DNA of 59,263 nucleotides from Facklamia languida CCUG 37842 (GTDB lineage: Bacteria > Bacillota > Bacilli > Lactobacillales > Aerococcaceae), in contig NZ_JH601133.1 in the NCBI RefSeq assembly GCF_000245795.1, forward strand, positions 999,494-1,058,756, read 5' to 3'. Made by a program: the position numbers and the translations under genes. The notes under the pieces are model-generated. The model worked only from the letters and a program-made list of their open reading frames with translations, had not been told where the DNA came from and searched no databases. This document shows, in pieces, positions 16,680-24,747 of this stretch. Each line of letters begins with the position of its first letter. Position 1 is the first letter of the stretch.

Positions 16680-17771
16680 TTATTTCTGTCTTGACCGGTG
16701 GGCAAGGTTTACCAGGGAGACCTGCCGGTCTTGGGCCCAGTCTCGTAAAGACCCAGTCAGGACGAGGTCCGTCTCCCTTAAGTCCTTAAGGTTGCGACAA
16801 CCTAAAAGGAGCATTAACAATTGGATCGCTTCCTGCCATTCCTCTACTCGATCGAGCGTGGCTGCCACTCCGTCTTCTAGAACGGACTGGAGGAAGAAGC
16901 CAGCTAACCCACCAGCTCTAGCCCCTAAGGCCAGGGCCTTGACGAGGTCATAGAAGTTGCGGATGCCACCTGAAGCAAGAATCTCAAGCCGGCCTTGCAG
17001 AGGAAGCGATTCGAGCAGGGACTCAGGCGTGGTTTGCCCCCAATGCTGGAGGCTGGCTAAGTCGAGGCGACCGCCGCGCTGGTTCTCAATTGCGATGAAG
17101 TTTGTACCCCCTCGGCCACTGATATCCACGGTCTGGACCCCAAGATCCAAGAGTGCTTGCAGAGTGTCCGCCGTCATGCCGAAGCCGACTTCTTTAACGA
17201 TGACGGGGACGCTCAGCTGGGTCACCATTTCGGCAATATTCTCCTTCCAGGTCTCAAAGTTGCGGTCGCCTTCCGGCATGGCAATCTCTTGTGGGGTGTT
17301 GAGATGGATTTGGATGGCATCCGCTTGGATCAGGTCAATGGCTTTTTGCGCATTTTGCCAAGAATGGTGAGCGCCTAAGTTGGCCAGGATGAAGCCATGG
17401 GGATTCATTTGTCGGATAATGGTATAGGTCTCACGAACTAAGGGATCGTGGAGGGCTGCCGATAGCGACCCGACGCCCATGGCGAGACCGGCTTCCTTGG
17501 CGACTTGGGCCAAGCGGGAATTGATGGTCTTGGCCTGGTCACTGCCACCGGTCATACCGTTGATATAGAAGGGCAGACGGTGGTGATGGCCGGCCCATTG
17601 GGTTGACAGGTCGACTTGGTCGAGTCGAAGATTGGAAAAGGAATGGTGGAGAAAGCGGATCTCATCGAAGGGATTCCAGTCTCGGTCGCCTTGTTGGGCA
17701 AGACCAAGTTGAATATGATCGTCTTTGCGTTGCTGGGCCTTGGCTGGCTCCTGCGAGGGGAGTGGCTTCAT
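16680..17771 (-). CDS. fni: Type 2 isopentenyl-diphosphate delta-isomerase
   Basis: A 363-residue FMN-dependent isomerase (IDI-2). Visible motifs: RKDDHIQLGL near the N-terminus, NGMTGGSDQAKTINSRLA, GVGSLSAALHD, VKEVGFGMT, DISGRGGTNFIAIENQR and LASGGIRNFYDLVKALALGA (flavin phosphate site). It converts IPP to DMAPP, the last step before prenyl chain synthesis. Start 17771 has AAGGAG six bases upstream and overlaps the mvaK2 stop as ATGA; a longer frame upstream has no ribosome binding site. Last gene of the mevalonate operon. Confidence 0.93.
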   Translation of the reverse strand: MKPLPSQEPAKAQQRKDDHIQLGLAQQGDRDWNPFDEIRFLHHSFSNLRLDQVDLSTQWAGHHHRLPFYINGMTGGSDQAKTINSRLAQVAKEAGLAMGVGSLSAALHDPLVRETYTIIRQMNPHGFILANLGAHHSWQNAQKAIDLIQADAIQIHLNTPQEIAMPEGDRNFETWKENIAEMVTQLSVPVIVKEVGFGMTADTLQALLDLGVQTVDISGRGGTNFIAIENQRGGRLDLASLQHWGQTTPESLLESLPLQGRLEILASGGIRNFYDLVKALALGARAGGLAGFFLQSVLEDGVAATLDRVEEWQEAIQLLMLLLGCRNLKDLRETDLVLTGSLRDWAQDRQVSLVNLAHRSRQK

Positions 17772-18871
17772 AAGGGGCTCCTTTCTGGGTAGCGTGGGGC
17801 AGCTGGGACGAGATCGAGGGGTTGAATAGCATGATTCTGCCATGCCTGGTGGATCGCAGCTAGGGCTTGGGGATCACTACCGACTGCCAGACCACAGTCC
17901 CCCCCACCGGCTCCAGAGGATTTTCCGTAATAGCCAAAGTCTTGCGCCAGGTTGATTAAGTCGGTCAGTGAAGGGGTCTCAATCACCACTTGATAATGGT
18001 AGCTGAGCCCTAATAAGGCTTGGCGATAGTCTGTTAGACCTGGGCCGACTGCTTGAATGTCTTGGTGGTCAAGAGCTGTCTTGATGCGATCAACGATTGA
18101 TTGGGCCTGGCGAAGAAAGTCCTGATAATAACTTGCTTCTTCTTGGACCTTATCAGCCAGGACTTCAACTAATCGGTCGGTTGAGGCCGGTCGTTGGGTC
18201 CAACCGACTAGGACCTGAAGATCTGGGGGAAAAGGGATGGGCTCAATCACTAAGCCGGGCCACTTTCTTTCGATCAGGTCTTGCAGGACTACTGGGTGAG
18301 CGACTTGGTCTTTCAACCATGCCCGATCAGGCGCACTATAATAGACCCATCCCCCGTAAGTCGAAGCGGCGATATCGCCGAAGCTCCCTTGGCTCTTAAG
18401 CCCTAAATGGGCGAGAACCGCTAACTTATAGGTAGTTAGGGGATCCAGTGTGATACGGTGGGCGGTTAAGACGGCTTCGAGGGTGGCGATGGTGACGGCC
18501 CCACTCGAACCGAAGCCATATTTTTGGCCCTGACCATCGATCAAATCGGACTGGTAGTCGATTTGCCCCCCTTGGATGGCAATGCCACGCTCGGCTAGGA
18601 ATTGTTGTGCAACCTGCAAGGCACTTTGCACATAGCGCCAGGGGCCGACTTTGGGACCAACGACTTCCGTCAATGGTAGGAAATCCGACGGATAGCCCGC
18701 TTGCGGATTCGTCAAGTGGAAGAAGGGGACTTCGCTCGGAGTAAACTGGGCCTCTAGATAGCGGTCAACTGCCAACAGGATGGCCGGTTGGTTTGGGGCC
18801 AGGACGGCATATTCCCCGACCAGATAGAGCTTACCTGGGACCTGACTCGTAAAGACAGTGGAACCGGTCAC
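17768..18871 (-). CDS. mvaK2: Phosphomevalonate kinase
   Basis: A 367-residue GHMP kinase: VPGKLYLVGEYAVLAPNQPA at the N-terminus, the ATP-binding glycine/serine loop YGFGSSGAVTIATLEA and GKSSGAGGGDCGLAVG near the C-terminus. It phosphorylates mevalonate 5-phosphate to the diphosphate. The start is GTG and overlaps the mvaD stop as GTGA, so its translation should depend on termination of mvaD. Order, overlap and motifs make the assignment firm. Confidence 0.93.
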   Translation of the reverse strand: MTGSTVFTSQVPGKLYLVGEYAVLAPNQPAILLAVDRYLEAQFTPSEVPFFHLTNPQAGYPSDFLPLTEVVGPKVGPWRYVQSALQVAQQFLAERGIAIQGGQIDYQSDLIDGQGQKYGFGSSGAVTIATLEAVLTAHRITLDPLTTYKLAVLAHLGLKSQGSFGDIAASTYGGWVYYSAPDRAWLKDQVAHPVVLQDLIERKWPGLVIEPIPFPPDLQVLVGWTQRPASTDRLVEVLADKVQEEASYYQDFLRQAQSIVDRIKTALDHQDIQAVGPGLTDYRQALLGLSYHYQVVIETPSLTDLINLAQDFGYYGKSSGAGGGDCGLAVGSDPQALAAIHQAWQNHAIQPLDLVPAAPRYPERSPL

Positions 18872-19863
18872 GCTGGGTTCACCTCCAAGCTAAAGGGCCC
18901 CGGACCGGGTCTAGAAATAATGAGCTGGTCGAGGGGGAAGACTTGACTGAGTCGTTGGCGGATGGCTTCTGCTTGGCTATAAGGGCAGAGGACCTTGACA
19001 TTCGGTCCAGCATCCATGGTGTAATAAGCGAGAAAGCCTGCTTGACGCAAGCGGCGGACTTGATCCATGGCTGTCAGGCTTTCGCCTTGGAAATAACAGA
19101 GGCTGGGGTTGGCAGAGAGGGCTAGGGCATGCATGGACATGGCATTATGTTCTGCGATCTCTCCAATGGTTTGCAGGTCATGGTCCAAGATGGCCGGCTT
19201 GATGTGGGCTAAGTCCTGGTCGACTTGCTTGGCCCATTGTGGATAGAAGGGCGAGGTCTGCATGGTATGGTCCATGGCCCAACGGCTGGAGAACTTCTTA
19301 GCCGCTTGGTTGACAATGATGACGACCATGGCGAGGTCCCAGTCAGCATCAGCAAAGGGCTGACCATAGCTGGTCTCTGATTGGTCGCCTTGACCAGCGA
19401 CCCACTCCACAAAGCCTCCATAGAGCGACCGGGTGGAAGACCCAGATCCCTGGCGAGCGATGATGGAGAGGTCTCTCCTTGACAGGTTTAAATCAAGGGC
19501 GGCATTACAAGCACAGGCCAGGGCTGCATAGGCCGAGGCTGAAGAGGCCAGGCCAGCAGCGGTCGGCACATAATTCTGACTGGTCACTTGAACTCGATAA
19601 GGGACCTGGGCTTGGCGCCGGAAGTGGTCTACAAATTGACTGACCTTGGCAGTCGCCTTGGGATCCTGCACTTGTCCATTGAGGATAAAGGAGTCTTGGC
19701 GATCATCGGGCTTGAATTCAACTTGAGTCTGAGTATAAAAAGCCTCCAGCGTCAAGGAGAGGCTGGGGGTGACAGGAAGAATTAAATCGGAGTGCCGCTT
19801 GCCCCAATACTTAATCAAGGCAATGTTGGTATGTGCTTGATAATGGGCTTGATAGGTTGGCAT
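18868..19863 (-). CDS. mvaD: Diphosphomevalonate decarboxylase
   Basis: A 331-residue GHMP-family enzyme: HTNIALIKYWGKR (the KYWGK stretch is diagnostic), PTAAGLASSASAYAALACA as the ATP loop, RSLYGGFVEW with SGSSTRS just before it, and AYYTMDAGPNVKVLC. It decarboxylates mevalonate diphosphate to IPP in an ATP-dependent reaction. It lies 11 bases after mvaK1. Confidence 0.95.
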   Translation of the reverse strand: MPTYQAHYQAHTNIALIKYWGKRHSDLILPVTPSLSLTLEAFYTQTQVEFKPDDRQDSFILNGQVQDPKATAKVSQFVDHFRRQAQVPYRVQVTSQNYVPTAAGLASSASAYAALACACNAALDLNLSRRDLSIIARQGSGSSTRSLYGGFVEWVAGQGDQSETSYGQPFADADWDLAMVVIIVNQAAKKFSSRWAMDHTMQTSPFYPQWAKQVDQDLAHIKPAILDHDLQTIGEIAEHNAMSMHALALSANPSLCYFQGESLTAMDQVRRLRQAGFLAYYTMDAGPNVKVLCPYSQAEAIRQRLSQVFPLDQLIISRPGPGPFSLEVNPA

Positions 19864-19874
19864 GTTCCCACCTC

Positions 19875-20885
19875 CTAGAGTGTTGATAGGCCTTGGGATA
19901 GGTCGAGCGACCAGGTGACCTCAGCCCCGCTCTTACGCATGGCTTGGGCAATCTGGTGGGCATGGTCTAGGTCTCGAGCCAGGGCGATGACACAGCCTCC
20001 TAGCCCCCCGCCCGTTAATTTGGCCCCTAAAGCCCCCGCTAACCAGGCTGCATTAATAATCTGGTCGAGGTGCGGGTTGGAGACCCCTAACTGGTTAAGG
20101 TAGTAATGGTTATAGGTCATGAACCGGCCCAGTTCATTCGGGTCATTTTGGCGGATGGCCCCATAGGCCTGATTGACAAAGTAGCCAATCGTCGCCATGG
20201 ACTGTTCGACAAATTCTGGTTTCTTCAAACGGAGTTGGTGGACATGGTTCACGGCGAGCCGGGTCCGGCCTGCTTGACCCGAGTCGGCGACAACCAGGAC
20301 GGCATCCAGCCTGAAGTCAAAGGCCTTTGCTGGCCGACTTTTGCGGTAGATATAGGCAGTTTGACTGGAGGTGACGAGGGTATCAATCCCTGAAGTGGAT
20401 TCATGGGCGATGACCTCTGCCTCATTGGTCAAGAGTCGCAAGTGGTCTTGTGCCAGTGGTACTTGATAGTAGTCACAGATTGCCCGAATTAAGGCGACGA
20501 CCACAGCTGCGGAAGACCCCATGCCCCGCTCTTGTGGGATGGTCGAGTGAATCTGGATCATGAGCGGGTCTTGGCTCTTATGAAGACTTTGTAAGGTGAG
20601 TTGGATCGCCTTCTTGAGATTATCAAGACTGGCAGGTGCTTGGTTCAAGCGACCGGTATGATAGCGACAGTCAATCCAGGATTCTTGGTCCGGACTGGCT
20701 TGTACTGTCACCTTGACTTGAACCGCATCGAAAGGGATCGCAATCGCAGGGTAGTCATAGACGACCGAGTGTTCCCCCATCAGGATAATTTTACTATGGG
20801 CTTGACCCCGTCCGATCCGTAGGGGATGAGTGGATGACTGGGATTGATTGGTTTTTGGCGAATGTGAATGAAAGTGTTGCTCCAC
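19875..20885 (-). CDS. mvaK1: Mevalonate kinase
   Basis: A 336-residue GHMP kinase: GQAHSKIILMGEHSVVYDYP, the ATP loop QERGMGSSAAVVVALIRAI and KLTGGGLGGCVIALARD. It makes mevalonate 5-phosphate and is first in the operon. I place the start at GTG 20885, with AAAGGAGGT six bases upstream; the longer frame to 20966 crosses this ribosome binding site. The first ~25 residues are His/Ser/Gln-rich and not conserved. The upstream genes mvaA and mvaS, which supply mevalonate, are not in the window. Confidence 0.93.
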   Translation of the reverse strand: MEQHFHSHSPKTNQSQSSTHPLRIGRGQAHSKIILMGEHSVVYDYPAIAIPFDAVQVKVTVQASPDQESWIDCRYHTGRLNQAPASLDNLKKAIQLTLQSLHKSQDPLMIQIHSTIPQERGMGSSAAVVVALIRAICDYYQVPLAQDHLRLLTNEAEVIAHESTSGIDTLVTSSQTAYIYRKSRPAKAFDFRLDAVLVVADSGQAGRTRLAVNHVHQLRLKKPEFVEQSMATIGYFVNQAYGAIRQNDPNELGRFMTYNHYYLNQLGVSNPHLDQIINAAWLAGALGAKLTGGGLGGCVIALARDLDHAHQIAQAMRKSGAEVTWSLDLSQGLSTL

Positions 20886-21077
20886 TGGCTTACCTCCTTT
20901 CTGGTTAAATTGCAAGGATGAATAGTTACTGTCATGATAGCAATTCTTATGGGCCACCGCTATCAATTGAGCTTTTCCAATTCAATATTGTAACATAGAT
21001 CCTTGAGTCTGTGTATGACAAGAACCTTCACCCTCAACTAGGACAAAACTCGCGCCACAAGAGGGAGGATTATTTGT

Positions 21078-21114
21078 TATAATAGGGTCAGTAGGTTCGC
21101 GACCGCAAGGTCGT
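21078..21114 (+). promoter_or_regulatory. Extended -10 and 5'-UTR hairpin of coaA
   Basis: TATAAT at 21078-21083 preceded by TGT forms an extended -10. About 18 bases later CGACC-GCAA-GGTCG (21101-21114) is a small stable hairpin with a GNRA tetraloop. The 5' UTR is about 85 bases. No known riboswitch fits. Confidence 0.45.
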
Positions 21115-21174
21115 GTTTACTTAGAATGGGTTAGGGAAGTCCTAGCCATCAGGGAATGGAGAGAGTCAGTAGCG

Positions 21175-22113
21175 ATGGATTATTTATCGAATGATTATTA
21201 TATGATCTTTAACCGACAAGAATGGAAAGAATTTCAGGCATCGGACTTAGAAGTCCTATCGAACGACCAGTTGGCCCGCTTGGTTTCAATCCAAGACCGG
21301 TTGAGCCAGACCGATGTGCGGGAAGTCTATGGGCCTTTGTTACACTATATCGAGACGGACTTTCACTATTCACAGAAATACAATCAAGCTCGCCAAGCCT
21401 TCTTTGCAGGAGAAGAGGCAGACTACCGGAAGGTTCCCTTTATTATCGGGATCTCGGGTAGTGTCGCAGTGGGGAAGAGTACGACGGCTCGTTTGCTGCA
21501 CCAACTATTAGCTGAGGCCTTTCCTGATCGCAAGGTTGAAATGATCACCACCGATGGGTTTTTATACCCCAACCAGGTCCTGGAAGACAAAAATATGATG
21601 CGACGCAAGGGCTTCCCCGAATCTTATAACATGCCGCTCTTGTTGTCCTTTATGTCTCATATTAAGACCAAGGACTCGCCCTTTAGTGTGCCGGTTTATT
21701 CCCACGATCATTATGATATTGTACCTGGTGACTACCGGGTCATTGACCAGCCCGACATCCTGATTGTTGAAGGGATCAATGTCTTCCAACTGCCTACTAA
21801 CCAGCAGATCTATGTCTCAGACTTCTTCGACTTCTCCATCTACATTGATGCGGAAGAGAGCCTTATTCATCAATGGTTTGTCTCGAGATTTCTGGCCCAT
21901 CTGGAATTGGCCAAGGAAGACCCTAATAGCTATTACCACGAGATGACCGGTATGAGCCGGGAAGAGGCTGTGGCTTATGCCGATGATGTCTGGTATACGA
22001 TTAACTTACCCAACTTGATCCAAAATATTAAGCCAACCCGGTCGCGGGCGGATGTCATTCTGCATAAGACAACAGACCATTATTTAGACCAAGTCCTAGT
22101 TAAGAAGTATTAA
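21175..22113 (+). CDS. coaA: Type I pantothenate kinase
   Basis: A 312-residue CoaA: the P-loop GISGSVAVGKSTTARLL, the substrate region TTDGFLYPNQVLEDK, RKGFPESYNMPLLLSF and VPVYSHDHYDIVPGD, and the late LIVEGINVFQL. It phosphorylates pantothenate, the first and CoA-sensitive step of coenzyme A synthesis. Length and motifs are canonical, and the start has a purine-rich sequence about eight bases upstream. It is followed by the guaA promoter. Confidence 0.95.
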   Translation: MDYLSNDYYMIFNRQEWKEFQASDLEVLSNDQLARLVSIQDRLSQTDVREVYGPLLHYIETDFHYSQKYNQARQAFFAGEEADYRKVPFIIGISGSVAVGKSTTARLLHQLLAEAFPDRKVEMITTDGFLYPNQVLEDKNMMRRKGFPESYNMPLLLSFMSHIKTKDSPFSVPVYSHDHYDIVPGDYRVIDQPDILIVEGINVFQLPTNQQIYVSDFFDFSIYIDAEESLIHQWFVSRFLAHLELAKEDPNSYYHEMTGMSREEAVAYADDVWYTINLPNLIQNIKPTRSRADVILHKTTDHYLDQVLVKKY

Positions 22114-22142
22114 AGGAGCTTTCGAACTTTGTCAAAAATGAC

Positions 22143-22171
22143 TTGATATTGAAATAAAATCGGTGTATCTT
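22143..22171 (+). promoter_or_regulatory. guaA promoter
   Basis: TTGATA (22143-22148), 17-bp spacer, TATCTT (22166-22171). The short leader to the ATG at 22209 has no room for an amidotransferase domain or a guanine riboswitch. Confidence 0.6.
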
Positions 22172-22208
22172 AGTTACTTATTAATAGGATTTAAGGAGGA
22201 AAATTTCA

Positions 22209-23198
22209 ATGGATGTAACAGAAATTAGAAGACCGGATGACATGGTGCGGATCACTACACCGGAATTAGCTGCCAGCTTTATTGAAGACCAAGTGGCCTT
22301 GATCAAGGACCAAATCCAAGACAAGAAGGTTCTACTGGCTCTATCTGGTGGGGTTGATTCATCTGTAGTCGCTGCTCTCTTAATTAAGGCGATCGGCAAG
22401 CAATTGATCTGCGTACATGTCAACCATGGTCTACTGCGCAAGGGAGAACCTGAACAAGTCGTTGAAGTTTTCCGTAATCAAATGGATGCCAACTTGGTCT
22501 ATGTAGATGCTACTGACCGCTTCTTGGACAAGTTGAAGGGGATCTGTGACCCAGAAGAGAAACGTAAAATAATCGGTCACGAATTCATCGAGGTCTTCAA
22601 GGAAGAAGCGCAAAAATTGACCGATGTGGACTTCCTAGCCCAAGGAACCATCTGGCCCGACATCTTAGAGAGTGAAGATGGGATTAAAGCCCACCACAAT
22701 GCGGGTGGACTACCCGAAGAAATGAACTTCCAATTAGTGGAACCCGTGCGGACCCTCTTCAAGGATGAAGTCCGGATGGTGGGACGCGAACTCGGCTTAC
22801 CTGATACCATGGTCGACCGGCAACCCTTCCCAGGACCTGGTCTAGGTGTTCGCTGCCTAGGCGAGATCTGCCGTGACCGCCTGGAAGCCGTCCGTGAATC
22901 GGATGCAATCCTGCGGGAGGAATTTGCCAAGAATGGACTCGCTGGTAAGGTATGGCAATACTTCACTGTCGTCCCAGACTACCGGTCAACCGGTGTCAAA
23001 GACGGTAAGCGGACTTGGGATTGGCCGGTAATTATCCGGGCAGTCAATACCGAAGATGCCATGACCGCGACGGTTGAAGCCGTCCCACATGATCTGATGA
23101 TGCACTTAACCGACCGAATCACCCATGAAGTGCCTGGTGTGAACCGGGTCCTTTATGATTTCACTCCCAAACCAACCGGAACCATTGAGTGGGAATAA
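22209..23198 (+). CDS. guaA: GMP synthase, ATP-pyrophosphatase plus dimerisation domains only (no glutaminase domain)
   Basis: A 329-residue protein that matches the C-terminal two thirds of GuaA: SGGVDSSV (PP-loop, residues 46-53), VNHGLLRKGE, LAQGTIWPDILES, RQPFPGPGLGVRCLGE, and the dimerisation domain ending in PTGTIEWE. Bacterial GuaA is normally about 515 residues with an N-terminal class I glutamine amidotransferase domain. Here about 20 unrelated residues replace it, AAGGAGG and a promoter directly precede the ATG, and no amidotransferase remnant lies upstream. The layout equals the archaeal two-subunit GMPS B subunit. It converts XMP to GMP with ammonia, or with a separate glutaminase encoded elsewhere. 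Its 3' end is the attachment site of the island that follows. Confidence 0.9.
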   Translation: MDVTEIRRPDDMVRITTPELAASFIEDQVALIKDQIQDKKVLLALSGGVDSSVVAALLIKAIGKQLICVHVNHGLLRKGEPEQVVEVFRNQMDANLVYVDATDRFLDKLKGICDPEEKRKIIGHEFIEVFKEEAQKLTDVDFLAQGTIWPDILESEDGIKAHHNAGGLPEEMNFQLVEPVRTLFKDEVRMVGRELGLPDTMVDRQPFPGPGLGVRCLGEICRDRLEAVRESDAILREEFAKNGLAGKVWQYFTVVPDYRSTGVKDGKRTWDWPVIIRAVNTEDAMTATVEAVPHDLMMHLTDRITHEVPGVNRVLYDFTPKPTGTIEWE

Positions 23199-23200
23199 TA
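23187..23200 (+). repeat. Left attachment repeat (attL) in the guaA 3' end
   Basis: GAGTGGGAATAATA, identical over 14 bases to 29248-29261. It includes the guaA stop codon. Confidence 0.75.
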
Positions 23201-23331
23201 GCAAAAAAAACAAAAAACCTGTAAAATCAATGGATACAGAAGATTAAAAACTGTAACTGGGATTAAAATGGGAACATTTGTTAAAAAGAATAAATTGAAT
23301 AATAGTTCCAAGTGGTTTAGAAAAGAGTGAC

Positions 23332-23360
23332 AGCCCTGGTCTTTAGACTAGGGCTTTTTT
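23332..23360 (+). terminator. Intrinsic terminator at the left island end
   Basis: AGCCCTGGTCT-TT-AGACTAGGGCT with one mismatch, followed by T6. It now ends the guaA transcript. Confidence 0.85.
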
Positions 23361-23422
23361 AGGCATATAGTAATTTTTAGTGGACACTTAATATATTATT
23401 TTTTAGGAGCAAATAAATTAAT

Positions 23423-24259
23423 ATGAAAAAATTAAAATTCAAAATATTTGTCTTTAAGCACCGTAAAATATTAGCGATTTTTTTTACATTTATTGTAGTT
23501 ATTTTCTTACTAAAACTTTATAAGAGTTATAATTTAACGAAAATAACAAATGACCCTACTACTTTTAGTGTAATAGCCACTCTATTAGGTGCTGTAATAG
23601 GCGGAGTATTTACACTTTTAGGATCTATATGGGTAAATAAACGAGAGCAGAAATCTGTATATAATCTAAGAAGGAAAAATATTATTTATAGTCCATTATA
23701 TGATGAACTAATTAATATAAAATGCAATATCTTAGAAAAAAATCAATATCCTGGCTATATTGATTTTGGTATAGGACAACAGACAATCATCCCTCATCCT
23801 CAGTATTCAGCATGGGATAGAATTAAGAATGATACAAGATACCTTGAAGTGCCATTATTACTTAAAGATCAAATGGAAAAACTTTATGATAAATTGCGTG
23901 AATATATTTCGATTAGAAATAGTGCAAATGCTGAAATAAAGGAAATTGTTAACAAGGTATTGGTAATGAATGGTTTAGAACCTAGCACAATAATCAATTT
24001 AGGAGATGTTTTATCTTCTGATATTTTGCAAGGAGAAGATGTTGATATATTCAATGAAATTTATATTTCGAAAGAAAATTGTAATATATCTAAAGAGTTA
24101 GTTAAGAAAATTAATTTGCAAGTATTAAATCTTGCAAACGAGCTTTCAAGTTTAAATAACATAAGAAGAGTATATATTCTATGGATGCAAGAGCAAGATA
24201 AAGCAATCGAAATACTATCACTATTGATAAAAGAAATTATGCAAAAGTATGAGGGGTAA
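23423..24259 (+). CDS. Two-transmembrane protein of unknown function (island cargo)
   Basis: A 278-residue protein I do not recognise. A basic N-terminus (about residues 1-15) precedes one hydrophobic helix (about 16-34). A second follows (about 48-70, FSVIATLLGAVIGGVFTLLG), then a long soluble domain of about 200 residues that is mainly helical and charged and is predicted to be cytosolic. No enzyme motif is visible. Low GC and AT-rich codons agree with the rest of the island. The next gene starts two bases after its stop, so they form one unit. Two-helix membrane proteins with a cytosolic domain occur among phage-defence and regulatory cargo, but nothing here proves that. Confidence 0.6.
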   Translation: MKKLKFKIFVFKHRKILAIFFTFIVVIFLLKLYKSYNLTKITNDPTTFSVIATLLGAVIGGVFTLLGSIWVNKREQKSVYNLRRKNIIYSPLYDELINIKCNILEKNQYPGYIDFGIGQQTIIPHPQYSAWDRIKNDTRYLEVPLLLKDQMEKLYDKLREYISIRNSANAEIKEIVNKVLVMNGLEPSTIINLGDVLSSDILQGEDVDIFNEIYISKENCNISKELVKKINLQVLNLANELSSLNNIRRVYILWMQEQDKAIEILSLLIKEIMQKYEG

Positions 24260-24261
24260 TT

Positions 24262-24462
24262 ATGTTTAGAGGTTTGAATAAATATAAAATAGAAAGAATT
24301 CTAATAGAAAAAATGGAGTCTGATCCTGATTTGAAGTATTACCTAAATGATGAAAGCCTTATAAAGGCAATCAATCTGCTTATTAAGGGTATTGCTCAGG
24401 TAATTGATGAGAACAATAAAGAATTAGAAAGAGATTTTAAGAGAGAAATTAGACATTATTGA
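24262..24462 (+). CDS. Small hypothetical protein, partner of the two-TM protein
   Basis: A 66-residue charged, helical, soluble protein (EKMESDPDLKYYLND, IAQVIDENNKELERDFKRE). It has GAGGGG upstream and starts two bases after the preceding stop, then a perfect terminator follows. The coupling to the two-TM gene suggests a joint function, perhaps an accessory or inhibitory subunit. Not recognised. Confidence 0.55.
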   Translation: MFRGLNKYKIERILIEKMESDPDLKYYLNDESLIKAINLLIKGIAQVIDENNKELERDFKREIRHY

Positions 24463-24514
24463 TATTTTAAAAGTACTATTTATGATAAAAATTAACAGAA
24501 TTGCAGAGGTGGGT

Positions 24515-24555
24515 AAAAGGAGCTATGATGTAAGTTAGAATAGCTCCTTTTATTA
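24515..24555 (+). terminator. Intrinsic terminator of the two-gene unit
   Basis: AAAAGGAGCTAT / ATAGCTCCTTTT, a 12-bp perfect stem, followed by ATTA. The rest of the gap up to 24747 is AT-rich and holds no convincing gene. Confidence 0.8.
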
Positions 24556-24747
24556 GACTATTATATTTTGAAGAAAAAGAAGTTTTTGAAACTAAAATGA
24601 AACTTGCTATAAAACAAAATCTGATTTGGCAAAAGATTATATTACTAAGAGCGAAAAACTTTGAGACTGTGAAATTATTTTTGTATTTTTTAAAGATTTT
24701 AGATACAATCCACATAAAACTTATGAATAAAGAAAAGAAGAATACCC

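Noticed and set aside
22114-22208. Possibility that guaA is a frameshifted full-length gene
   Set aside because: Only 95 bases lie between coaA and guaA, too few for a glutaminase domain, and they hold a promoter and ribosome binding site.
24476-24715. 79-residue minus-strand frame in the island
   Set aside because: It covers the perfect terminator of the two-gene unit, has no ribosome binding site and its composition is that of AT-rich non-coding DNA.
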